This document shows, one piece after another, positions 53,562 through 61,521 of a DNA stretch of 64,000 nucleotides. Made by a program: the position numbers and the translations under genes. The notes beneath the pieces were generated by a model. That model saw nothing but the letters and a program-made list of their open reading frames with translations. It was not told the DNA's origin and ran no database searches. This DNA comes from Caulobacter sp. Root343 (GTDB lineage Bacteria > Pseudomonadota > Alphaproteobacteria > Caulobacterales > Caulobacteraceae): contig NZ_LMDF01000002.1 of NCBI RefSeq assembly GCF_001425745.1, positions 136,480 through 200,479 on the forward strand. The letters are read 5' to 3'. Within the stretch, counting starts at the first letter, position 1, and the number at the start of each line of letters is the position of its first letter.

Positions 53562-53664
53562 CTCGCCCCCTCCGCGCTTCGCGCTCCTCCCCCAGAGGGG
53601 GAAGAAGACGCGGCGATCCTTCTTCCCCCTCTGGGGGAGGAGGGCCGCAGGCCCGGAGGGGGCA
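53562..53664. repeat. Family B repeat forming a 24-bp perfect hairpin between bufA and bufB
   Basis: The central arms (53584-53607 and 53619-53642) are perfectly complementary over 24 bases, separated by an 11-base loop; outer segments GCCCCCTCC and GGAGGGGGC extend the stem. Its left end begins 17 nt after the bufA stop, and its right end is 26 nt before bufB. In the mRNA it would be a very stable stem-loop. Confidence 0.8.
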
Positions 53665-53689
53665 AGTAGGCCACCGCAAGGACTCCTCC

Positions 53690-54517
53690 ATGATCACCGC
53701 CGGTCTTGGCCTCAAGCCGCAGCACTATGACGACGCGCTCGCCAGCGACGCGGTCGGCCTGTGGTTCGAGGTCCATCCCGAGAACTACATGTCGGCCGGC
53801 GGGCCGCGTCTGACGGCGCTGGAGAAGGTGCGCGAACGCCGCCCGCTATCCTTGCACGGCGTGGGCCTGTCCCTGGCCGCCGACGCCGATCCGGACCGCG
53901 AGCACCTGGCGGCTCTGAGGCGCCTGGTCGACCGGTTCGAGCCGTTCGTGGTCTCCGAACACCTGGCCTGGTCCACCCATCGCGGCGCGCACCAGCCCGA
54001 CCTGCTGCCATTCCCCCGCACGAAGGCCGCCCTGGCCCGCATCGCCGCCAACATTGGCCGGATGCAGGACGCCTTGGGCCGCCAGATGCTGGTCGAGAAC
54101 CCGTCGCTGTATCTGCCGCTGACCGGCCACGACCTCGATGAAGTCGAGTTCCTGAAAGCCCTGGTCGCCAAGACCGGCTGCGGCTTGCTGGTCGACGTCA
54201 ACAACGTCTTCGTCAGCGCCAGCAATCTTGGCTACGCGCCGGAGGCCTATCTGGACGCCATCCCGGCCGGGGCGATCGGTGAGATCCACCTGGCCGGCCA
54301 CGGCGCCGATGAAGGTGGCTCGGATCTTTTGATCGACACCCACGGCGCGCCGATCGCCGAACCGGTCTGGGCCCTGTACCGCCGCCTGATCCGGCGCGTC
54401 GGCCCGCGCCCTACGCTGATCGAGCGCGACGACGACATCCCGGCCTTCGACATCCTGATCGCCGAGCGCGACCGCGCCGCCGCCGAGCTCGCCGCGCTGG
54501 AGGTCCAGCATGCCTGA
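53690..54517 (+). CDS. bufB: Multinuclear non-heme iron-dependent oxidase BufB (DUF692)
   Basis: A 275-residue MNIO/DUF692 TIM-barrel enzyme. Metal-ligand and family motifs are FEVHPENYMSAGG, SLHGVGLSLA, VSEHLAWS, LVENPSLYL, LLVDVNNVFVSA, EIHLAGHGA and IDTHGAPI, followed by LIERDDDIPAF. In bufferin systems it oxidises Cys residues of BufA to thiooxazoles so the peptide binds copper. It overlaps bufC by eight bases and follows bufA after the family-B hairpin. No Fe-S motif is present. Confidence 0.92.
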   Translation: MITAGLGLKPQHYDDALASDAVGLWFEVHPENYMSAGGPRLTALEKVRERRPLSLHGVGLSLAADADPDREHLAALRRLVDRFEPFVVSEHLAWSTHRGAHQPDLLPFPRTKAALARIAANIGRMQDALGRQMLVENPSLYLPLTGHDLDEVEFLKALVAKTGCGLLVDVNNVFVSASNLGYAPEAYLDAIPAGAIGEIHLAGHGADEGGSDLLIDTHGAPIAEPVWALYRRLIRRVGPRPTLIERDDDIPAFDILIAERDRAAAELAALEVQHA

Positions 54518-55271
54518 GCTGCTGGACTTTCAGGACGCCTTCGTCGCCGCCCTGGCCGGTGCGCCCTCGGCCCTGTCGCCCTGGCTCGCGCCGGGGGAGG
54601 GCGAGGCGGGCCTCGCCGTCTATCGCAACACCATCGCCAAGGGCTGCGTCGACGCCCTGGCCGCCAATTTCCCGACCGTGCTGTCGATGGTCGGCGAGGA
54701 CTGGTTCCGCGCCGCCGCCGCCCTGTTCGCCCGCGAGGCTCCGCCCGCCAACGCCGCCCTGCTGGACTATGGCGAGCACTTCCCCGCTTGGCTGGACCGG
54801 TTCCCGCCGGCCTTGGACCTGCCTTACCTGGCCGGGATCGCCCATCTGGACCGGCTATGGACCGAGGCCTTGTTCGCGGCCGAGGCCCCGGCCCTGATCG
54901 CCGAGGCGCTGTCGGCCCTGGCGCCTGAAGCCCTGGCAAGGGCCCGCTTGGCCCTACATCCCAGCGTCCGCTTCGCCGCCTTCGAGGCGGGCCTGCCCAG
55001 TCTGTGGGTCGCCGCGCGCGATGGCGCCGAGGACCTCGACCTGTCCGAGACGTCCGAGACCCTGCTGCTGGTCCGTCGCGACGGGTCGGTCCGGAGCCGG
55101 GTGATCGGCGCCGCCGAAACCGAATTCCTGCGCGCCTGCCGCGCGGGCCAGACCAGCGCCGAGGCCGCCGAGCGCGCGGCCCTGGCCGACCCCGATGTAC
55201 CGCTTGCCCCTCTGTTCGCCGCCCTGCTCGCCGACGGCGTGTTCGGCGGCCTCATCCTGGAAACCGACTGA
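54510..55271 (+). CDS. bufC: BufB partner protein BufC (DUF2063)
   Basis: A 253-residue protein whose N-terminal half is the DUF2063 putative DNA-binding/peptide-recognition domain ([47 protein letters not shown], then [15 protein letters not shown]). DUF2063 proteins are partners of DUF692 enzymes and deliver the precursor peptide. It starts eight bases before the bufB stop and ends on a one-base TGATG overlap with the next gene, so bufB, bufC and bufD are translationally linked. Confidence 0.9.
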   Translation: MPELLDFQDAFVAALAGAPSALSPWLAPGEGEAGLAVYRNTIAKGCVDALAANFPTVLSMVGEDWFRAAAALFAREAPPANAALLDYGEHFPAWLDRFPPALDLPYLAGIAHLDRLWTEALFAAEAPALIAEALSALAPEALARARLALHPSVRFAAFEAGLPSLWVAARDGAEDLDLSETSETLLLVRRDGSVRSRVIGAAETEFLRACRAGQTSAEAAERAALADPDVPLAPLFAALLADGVFGGLILETD

Positions 55272-55738
55272 TGACCGCCGACACCCTGTCGCCCAAGACC
55301 CTGTCCTTGCGGGCGCCGTTCGAGCTGTTCGCCGAGACCGCCCGCAAGGTGCTGACCGACGATGTGCTGACCCTCGTCACCCGCTTCGGCGTGGCGGCGA
55401 TCTTCTTCCAGTCCGGCCGCACCAAGGTCGACGGCATCCTGCACATCACCGACGGGACCTATTCGCTGTTCGAGAGCGAGTATCACGTGCCCCTGCTGCC
55501 GCCGGACGTGGCGGCGCACGCGGCGACCTATTCGGAGCACCTGTTCTCGATCCTTCTGGTGCTGGGCCTGTTCACGCGCCTGTCGGCCCTGGCCTTCCTG
55601 GGCATGACGGCGGTGATCGAGATCTTCGTCTATCCCGACGCCTGGCCGACCCACCTGTCGTGGGCGGGGCTGCTGCTGTTCCTGATCGCCCGCGGCGGCG
55701 GCAAGTTCAGCCTGGATCACCTGTTGCGACTGCCCTGA
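55271..55738 (+). CDS. bufD: DoxX family membrane protein BufD
   Basis: A 155-residue DoxX-type protein with four membrane spans (around residues 38-55, 80-100, 105-125 and 128-145). The stretch [21 protein letters not shown] is the DoxX signature. It is the last of the core buf genes (one-base overlap with bufC). In bufferin operons DoxX-like genes are frequent; a role in redox or membrane handling of copper is assumed, not known. Confidence 0.85.
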   Translation: MTADTLSPKTLSLRAPFELFAETARKVLTDDVLTLVTRFGVAAIFFQSGRTKVDGILHITDGTYSLFESEYHVPLLPPDVAAHAATYSEHLFSILLVLGLFTRLSALAFLGMTAVIEIFVYPDAWPTHLSWAGLLLFLIARGGGKFSLDHLLRLP

Positions 55739-55793
55739 GGTCGACAACGGCCACCCGCGCGCGGTCAATCAGACATCGCGGAGGGAGAGGCCG

Positions 55794-56114
55794 ATGGCTC
55801 GGTTCTACTGGTTCCTGTGCCTGCCGGGCTTGATCCTGCCCTATGGCGCCTTCTTGCCGTGGGTGATGGAGCACGGGCTCGCACCGCGCCTGTTCGTGAC
55901 TGAACTGTTCTCGAGCCGGATCGGCGCCTTCTTTGGCTGGGACGTCATCGTCTCGGCCGTCGTGCTGCTGGGTTTCGCCGCCGTCGAGTCGCGCCGGCTA
56001 GGCCGCCATGTGCTGTGGCTGACCGCCGCCGCGACCCTGGTCGTCGGTGTCTCTCTGGGTTTGCCGCTGCTGCTGGCGTTGCGCGAGCGAACACGCCTCG
56101 CATCAGCTCAATGA
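55794..56114 (+). CDS. DUF2834 family membrane protein
   Basis: A 106-residue protein with three hydrophobic segments (residues 4-25, 47-68 and 73-95), matching DUF2834: RFYWFLCLPGLILPYGAFLPWVMEHGLAPRLF, then SSRIGAFFGWDVIVSAVVLLGFAA. It starts 55 nt after bufD, so it may be a late member of the SigF operon. Its function is unknown, and the 3' end overlaps the convergent gene by seven bases. Confidence 0.82.
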   Translation: MARFYWFLCLPGLILPYGAFLPWVMEHGLAPRLFVTELFSSRIGAFFGWDVIVSAVVLLGFAAVESRRLGRHVLWLTAAATLVVGVSLGLPLLLALRERTRLASAQ

Positions 56115-56683
56115 ATCGTCGGCATGCGCGGGATCGGCCGACGCCACAGCTGGGCCGTCAGGGCGTTGGCCAGCCCCAGCCAGCCGAGGTCCGGGGCCGT
56201 GCCGCCGCCGACCTTGCGGGCCTCGAGCGCGTAGGCCGCCGAGGCCGCCAACGAGGCCGTCGCCGCGCCCAGTTGGCCGCCGACCCGACGGGCGCCCAGA
56301 CCCAGCCACAGGGCGTTGAAGCCCTGCACCAGGCTCCAGATCGTCAGAGCCCGGGTGCGGGCGGGGCTGGAGGGCGCGTTCCAGGTGCGCAGGCCCGACA
56401 GCGTCATGGCGATGAACAGCGGCGGCAGCAGCAGGCTGGTCAGCGGCTTGGGTTGATGGGCCACCGGCTCGTGCATCTCGGCGAATTCGACGGCGTACAT
56501 CTCGTCGTCCAGCACGCGCTCGTGCCGGCGGCCCATCATCATGGCCGCCACGATCGCGCCGCCGGCCAGGGCCGCGCCGACGGCGATCTGGGCCACGGGA
56601 TGATGCCCCTCCCGCCGATCGAGCTCGAACGCTTCGCGGCCGGCTAGGGCGCGCTCGCGCGACTTTCCGTTGGCGATGTGCAT
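56108..56683 (-). CDS. Membrane protein, possibly TspO/MBR-like
   Basis: A 191-residue protein with a short charged N-terminus, a hydrophobic stretch near residues 30-48, and four more in the C-terminal half. SGLRTWNAPSSPARTRALTIWSLVQGFNALWLGL and the WxxNALTAQLWRRP C-terminus resemble TspO/MBR, but the family match is loose. If it is TspO-like it would bind heme or sterol-like ligands in the membrane. It converges on the DUF2834 gene. Confidence 0.6.
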   Translation of the reverse strand: MHIANGKSRERALAGREAFELDRREGHHPVAQIAVGAALAGGAIVAAMMMGRRHERVLDDEMYAVEFAEMHEPVAHQPKPLTSLLLPPLFIAMTLSGLRTWNAPSSPARTRALTIWSLVQGFNALWLGLGARRVGGQLGAATASLAASAAYALEARKVGGGTAPDLGWLGLANALTAQLWRRPIPRMPTIH

Positions 56684-57079
56684 GGCGGGACTCCCTCGTG
56701 AACTCGCAAGGTCAAACAGCCCAGCTGAACCTTGGTTCCAGCTTCAGCGGGGCCTGTGACACATGATGGCGCAGACTTCCGGCGACGCCACGCGAAATCG
56801 CCCTGAGCGCCACGCTCGGAAGCCGCCCCTCCACCCCAGATGCACGCGCCCTCGTGTGGCGTAATGCCGCGCGGCGACAATGAATACCCAGGGATGGCGT
56901 TGCCCCTTGCTGTTTTCATTGCCTTTTACCAGGCGAGCTTCGTGTTTCTCGCACGGTCAAGGTTTCCGGCCGTTAAGAATCCTTTTGAAATTTGCTTGCA
57001 ACCTTTCGCCGAAGCACGGGGAGCGAGTACCGCCAGGGTGGTGGATTTCGGGGGCCCTCGCGCGAGGGAAAGAACACCG
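56684..57079. other. 396-bp intergenic region upstream of PAS-chemoreceptor
   Basis: I see no gene here. The right half (about 56880-57010) is less GC-rich and contains GCTGTTTTCATTGCC and TTTTGAAATTTGCTTGCAACC, likely part of the promoter of the chemoreceptor gene. A possible sigma-54 site (TGGC...TTGC near 56895) has 11 rather than 10 bases between GG and GC, so I do not call it. Confidence 0.5.
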
Positions 57080-58492
57080 ATGTCCTTCTTCCGGGCTCGC
57101 CAGGATGACACCAAGACCAGCGCCGCCGTCGCCGAGATGGAGGCCATCATCGCCGCCATCCACCGCAGCCAGGCGGTCATCGAGTTCAACCTCGACGGCA
57201 CGATCATCACCGCCAACGACAATTTCCTGAAGACGCTTGGCTACGGTCTCTCCGAGATCCAAGGCCGCCATCACAGCCTGTTCGTCGAAAGCGACTACGG
57301 CGCGAGCGGCGACTACCGCGAATTCTGGCGTCGCCTGAACGCCGGCGAGTTCTTCGCCGACAAGTTCAAGCGCCTGGGCAAGGGCGGCAAGGAAGTCTGG
57401 ATTCAGGCCTCGTACAACCCCGTCCTCGATAAGACCGGCAAGCCGATCAAGGTCATCAAGTTCGCCTCCGATATCACCCAGGTCGAGCTGGAACGCGCGG
57501 CCGCCGAGACCGCTCGCAAGAAGGCCGACCAGGACAATAACGTCGTGGCCGTGCTGGCCAACGGTCTGGGCCACCTGTCGCGTGGCGATCTGACGGCGCG
57601 AATCGAGGCGGCGATGGACCCGCGCTATCAGCAGCTGAAGGACGACTTCAACGGCGCCATCGACAGCCTGCGCGAGACCGTCCAGTCGATCGTGCAGCGC
57701 GCCCGCGGCATGCAGGCCGGCACGGACGAGATCTCCTCGGCCGCCGACGACCTGTCGCGCCGTACCGAGCAGCAGGCCGCCAGCCTGGAAGAGACCGCCG
57801 CCGCCCTCGACGAGATCACCGCCACCGTGGTGCGCAGCGCCGAGGGCGCGCGCCGCGCCTCGCAGGCCGCGTCCCAGGCCCGCGTCGACGCCGACCGCTC
57901 GGGCGAGGTGGTCCAGCAGGCCATCACCGCCATGGGCGAGATCGAGAAGTCCTCGTCCCAGATCGGCAACATCATCGGGGTGATCGATGAGATCGCGTTC
58001 CAGACCAACCTGCTAGCCCTGAACGCCGGCGTCGAGGCCGCTCGCGCGGGCGAGGCCGGCCGCGGCTTCGCGGTCGTCGCCCAGGAAGTCCGGGCCCTGG
58101 CCCAACGCTCGGCCGACGCCGCCAAGGAGATCAAGACCCTGATCGCCAACTCGACCGCCCAGGTCGATCGCGGCGTGAAGCTGGTCGGCGAGACCGGAAA
58201 TTCCCTGACCGGCATCGTCGGCAAGGTCGGCGAGATCGACGGCCTGATCTCCGAGATCGCCCGCTCTTCGCAGGAGCAGGCCACCGGGCTCAACCAGGTC
58301 AACGCCGCCGTCAACCAGATGGACCAGGTCACCCAGCAGAACGCGGCCATGGTCGAGGAGACCACCGCCGCCGCCTCCAACCTGCGGACCGAAGCCCACG
58401 ACCTGTCGGACCTGATGGCGCGGTTCAACACCGGCGCGGCGCAGGCTCCGGTCACGCGCGGCTATTCCCGTCCCGGCGCGCGCGCCGCCTAG
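57080..58492 (+). CDS. Soluble PAS-domain methyl-accepting chemotaxis protein
   Basis: A 470-residue chemoreceptor with no membrane segment. A PAS domain spans about residues 20-135 (AIIAAIHRSQAVIEFNLDGTIITANDNFLKTLGY, then KFASDITQVE). A HAMP-like linker (about 150-205) precedes the coiled-coil signalling domain with the hairpin tip [41 protein letters not shown] near 300-340. It relays a cytoplasmic or redox signal to CheA/CheW. ATG at 57080 is chosen over a longer frame upstream. Confidence 0.9.
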   Translation: MSFFRARQDDTKTSAAVAEMEAIIAAIHRSQAVIEFNLDGTIITANDNFLKTLGYGLSEIQGRHHSLFVESDYGASGDYREFWRRLNAGEFFADKFKRLGKGGKEVWIQASYNPVLDKTGKPIKVIKFASDITQVELERAAAETARKKADQDNNVVAVLANGLGHLSRGDLTARIEAAMDPRYQQLKDDFNGAIDSLRETVQSIVQRARGMQAGTDEISSAADDLSRRTEQQAASLEETAAALDEITATVVRSAEGARRASQAASQARVDADRSGEVVQQAITAMGEIEKSSSQIGNIIGVIDEIAFQTNLLALNAGVEAARAGEAGRGFAVVAQEVRALAQRSADAAKEIKTLIANSTAQVDRGVKLVGETGNSLTGIVGKVGEIDGLISEIARSSQEQATGLNQVNAAVNQMDQVTQQNAAMVEETTAAASNLRTEAHDLSDLMARFNTGAAQAPVTRGYSRPGARAA

Positions 58493-58514
58493 CACTCTTG
58501 GCCCCAAGCCGGGC

Positions 58515-59039
58515 GTGGGCCAGCATGGCGGCGTGACCGTCGCCATCCGCTCCGCCCTGTCCGCCGAAATCGAGGCTGTTCGAGAGATCGAACGCGCCTC
58601 GGCCCAGCGTTTCGTCGGACTGATGGACGCCATCGCGGCCGACGAGCCTTCGCCCACGACCGTGCTCGCCCAACGCTTGGCCGACGGCGGCCTGCTGGTC
58701 GCGACCGTCGACGAGGCCCTGGCCGCCTTCGTGATGTTTCGTCCGCTGGACGACCACCTCTATGTCGAGCAGATCGACGTCCTGCCGGCCTTCGCGGGCC
58801 GGCGGCTGGGCGCGGCCTTGCTGGACGCTGTCTCGGAGCGCGCGAGGATCCTGGACTTGGCCGGGCTGGTTTTGTCGACGTTCCGCGACGTTCCGTGGAA
58901 TGCGCCCTACTACCGGCGGCTGGGCTTCGTCGCGCTCGAGACGCTGACGCCAGGCCTGCTGGCCGTTCGCGCCGAGCACCTGGCCCGAGGCCTCGACGAA
59001 AGCCAGCGGCTGTTCATGGCGCGCCCCTCCCGCGATTAG
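58515..59039 (+). CDS. GNAT family N-acetyltransferase
   Basis: A 174-residue acetyltransferase. IRSALSAEIEAVREIERASAQRF opens the fold, and the acetyl-CoA motif A reads EQIDVLPAFAGRRLGAALLDAVSERARI (the R/QxxGxG/A element is GRRLGA). The C-terminal NAPYYRRLGFVALE is the typical motif B. Substrate unknown. Two GTG codons are possible starts (58515 and 58533), and neither has a clear ribosome binding site. It sits between two chemoreceptor genes. Confidence 0.85.
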   Translation: MGQHGGVTVAIRSALSAEIEAVREIERASAQRFVGLMDAIAADEPSPTTVLAQRLADGGLLVATVDEALAAFVMFRPLDDHLYVEQIDVLPAFAGRRLGAALLDAVSERARILDLAGLVLSTFRDVPWNAPYYRRLGFVALETLTPGLLAVRAEHLARGLDESQRLFMARPSRD

Positions 59040-59201
59040 GGGTGTGGCAAGTTGGCGCAGCATCCAGCGCGAGTCGCGGTTTTTCCTTCCCTGGTAACGC
59101 CTGACATTCGCAAGAGGCGTTCGGCCACGAGCCTTCACCTTAAAGTTTTCTTCAGTCGGAAGGCGGACTCTTCGTCGCAAGGGAATCGGGGGGATCGCCC
59201 A

Positions 59202-61010
59202 ATGCGCTTGCGACTCGCGGGTGCGATGAATGTGTTCGGGGGCGCGCTGGCGATCGGCTTGATCGTGCTGATCGCCGCCTCCTGGAACGCCATCGCCACC
59301 GTCCGCATCGGCGGACCGCTCTACACCAAGATCGTAGCCGGCAAGGACCTGACGGCCGACATCCTGCCGCCGCCGCTGTACGTGATCGAGGCCTATCTCG
59401 ACGCCCAGACCGCTTACCGCCTGCGCACGCCGGCCGAGACCGACAGCGCCGACAAGGAACTGCGCCGCCTGAAGTCGGAATACGAGGCCCGCGCCACCTA
59501 TTGGCGCGCCTACGACTTCGATCCGCGCGTCAAGACCGTGCTGCTGGGTGAATCGGACGCCGGCGCCCAGAAGGCCTGGGCCGCTTCGGACCGGCTGATC
59601 CAGGCGCTGCGCGCCAATGACGGATCGGGCGCCGACGCCGCCTTCGCCGAGATGACCGACGGCTATCGCGCCCACCGCAAGGCGATCGACGAGATCGTGC
59701 CGATGATCGCCGCCGACAACGCGGCTGTCGAGGCCGACGCCCGCCACCGCCAGATCGTGCTGGTCAGCATCATGGCTGGCCTCTGCGCGCTGCTGGGCGC
59801 GATCATCGCCGGCGGCGTCTGGAAGATGCGCCGGTCGGTGGTCAATCCGATCCAGTCGATCACCGGCTACATGCGCGACCTGGCGGCGGGGGACTACGAG
59901 AAGCCCGTGCCGTTCGCCGGCCGCACCGACGAGCTGGGCGACATGGCCAAGGCCATCGAGGTGTTCCGCCAGAACGTGCTCGAGCGTCGGGCCATGCGCG
60001 AGGGACAAGAAGCCGCCCAGGCCCGCGACGAGGCCGAGCGGGGCGCGTCCGAGGCCGAGCGCCGCCAGGGCGAACAGGCCCGCCGCGTGGCCATGGAGGC
60101 GCTGGCCCAAGGGCTGGACCGCTTGGCGTCCGGCGACGCCGCCTTCCGTCTCCCCACCGCCTTCGCCGCCGAATACGAGGCGCTGCGGACCGATTTCAAC
60201 GCCACGGCCGAGAAGCTCAGCCGCACCCTGTACGACATCCAGGACGCCTCGAACGGGGTAGGGGCCGGCGCGACCGAAATCGCCCAGGCCACCGACGACC
60301 TGTCGCGCCGCACCGAGCAACAGGCTGCCAGCCTGGAAGAAACCGCCGCCGCCCTCGATGAGATCGTCGCCACGGTCCGCCAGGCCGCCGAGGGCGCCCA
60401 GCGCGCCAACGGCATGGTCGGCGAGGCCCGCCGCGAGGCCCAGTCGACCGAGCGCGCCGTCGAGGACGCCGTCCGCGCCGTGGGCGAGATCGAGACGGCC
60501 TCGGCCCAGATCGGCAAGATCATCGGGGTGATCGACGAAATCGCCTTCCAGACCAACTTGCTGGCCCTGAACGCCGGGGTCGAGGCCGCCCGCGCGGGCG
60601 ATGCGGGCAAAGGCTTCGCGGTCGTGGCTCAAGAAGTGCGGGCCCTGGCCCAGCGCTCGGCCGACGCGGCCAAGGAGATCAAGGGCCTGGTCGGCGCGGC
60701 TTCGGCCAAGGTCAGCGAAGGCGTCGGCCTGGTCGGTCAGACGGGCGTGGCCTTGGGCAGCATCATCACCCGCGTCGGCGAGATCTCGACCCTGGTCGGC
60801 GAGATCGCCACGGCGGCGCAGGAACAGGCTACCGGTCTTGGCCAGATCAACGTCGCCGTCAATCAGATGGACCAGATGACCCAGCAGAACGCGGCCATGG
60901 TCGAGCAGACCACCGCCGCGGCCCACGCGCTGAAGAGCGAGGCCGGGCGGCTGTCGGACTTGGTGGGCCAGTTCGACCTCGGCGTCGCCACGGGTCGCCG
61001 GGCGGCTTGA
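59202..61010 (+). CDS. Membrane methyl-accepting chemotaxis protein
   Basis: A 602-residue receptor with a first membrane span near residues 7-28, a periplasmic helical sensor region (about 30-183) and a second span near 185-207. A HAMP domain (about 208-260, [18 protein letters not shown]) and a second HAMP-like segment (about 305-345) lead to the signalling domain with [41 protein letters not shown] near 445-485. ATG at 59202 follows GGGGGGA; the preceding 50 codons are not conserved-looking. Confidence 0.9.
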   Translation: MRLRLAGAMNVFGGALAIGLIVLIAASWNAIATVRIGGPLYTKIVAGKDLTADILPPPLYVIEAYLDAQTAYRLRTPAETDSADKELRRLKSEYEARATYWRAYDFDPRVKTVLLGESDAGAQKAWAASDRLIQALRANDGSGADAAFAEMTDGYRAHRKAIDEIVPMIAADNAAVEADARHRQIVLVSIMAGLCALLGAIIAGGVWKMRRSVVNPIQSITGYMRDLAAGDYEKPVPFAGRTDELGDMAKAIEVFRQNVLERRAMREGQEAAQARDEAERGASEAERRQGEQARRVAMEALAQGLDRLASGDAAFRLPTAFAAEYEALRTDFNATAEKLSRTLYDIQDASNGVGAGATEIAQATDDLSRRTEQQAASLEETAAALDEIVATVRQAAEGAQRANGMVGEARREAQSTERAVEDAVRAVGEIETASAQIGKIIGVIDEIAFQTNLLALNAGVEAARAGDAGKGFAVVAQEVRALAQRSADAAKEIKGLVGAASAKVSEGVGLVGQTGVALGSIITRVGEISTLVGEIATAAQEQATGLGQINVAVNQMDQMTQQNAAMVEQTTAAAHALKSEAGRLSDLVGQFDLGVATGRRAA

Positions 61011-61521
61011 ACGCGGCTGGGGCGGTATCCCCAGTTTCGAAGCCAAAGCTTCGGATGAGCAGGTTCCATAGCTTCGACGCTTAGGGCTCCACGCGTAGGG
61101 CTGGCCGGTTTTGTCCGCCGGTGAAACCGCGTGCCGGCGAAGCCTTGCCGATGATGCGCCGACCAGGAATGCGAGACCCGCCCCCGCGCGCAAGGCCACC
61201 ATTTGCGCGACCGGTTCTCGCTCGCGGAGGGCGTCGGCGCGCCGCGCATCTCACCCCAGAGTTTTGGCCTGGCCACTTCAGGTAACTGGAAACTGAATTC
61301 CAACTTTCGATCGGCCGTGAATTTACATGCCATCGATAGTTGCGAAAAAACCCATTAAATTACAAAAAGATACGCGTTCTATTTCAGGAGCAAAAAGTAT
61401 TTCATTTTCAAAAAGGTATTTATATGAGAAATAGAAAGCGGCTGACCGGCGGGGAAAACGCGAAGAGGTCAGGCCAATAAGGGCCACCACCAAGACGGCC
61501 CAGCGCATGAGGAGGGTTATC
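61011..61521. other. 511-bp intergenic region with an AT-rich leader
   Basis: No gene is supported. The first 300 bp are ordinary GC-rich DNA. From about 61310 to 61445 the sequence is strikingly AT-rich. It contains CAAAAAG at 61363, 61391 and 61409, each followed by a TAT/ATA stretch, and an inverted repeat TCTATTTC (61378-61385)/GAAATAGA (61428-61435). A small minus-strand frame across it does not look like a gene. It probably carries the promoter and operators of the receptor gene that follows. Confidence 0.6.

Noticed and set aside
56893..56908. Sigma-54-like promoter upstream of the PAS chemoreceptor
   Set aside because: GG and GC elements are 11 bases apart instead of the required 10.
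58452..61202. 916-codon minus-strand open frame
   Set aside because: Antisense across two chemoreceptor genes and the GNAT gene; shadow of alternating codon structure.
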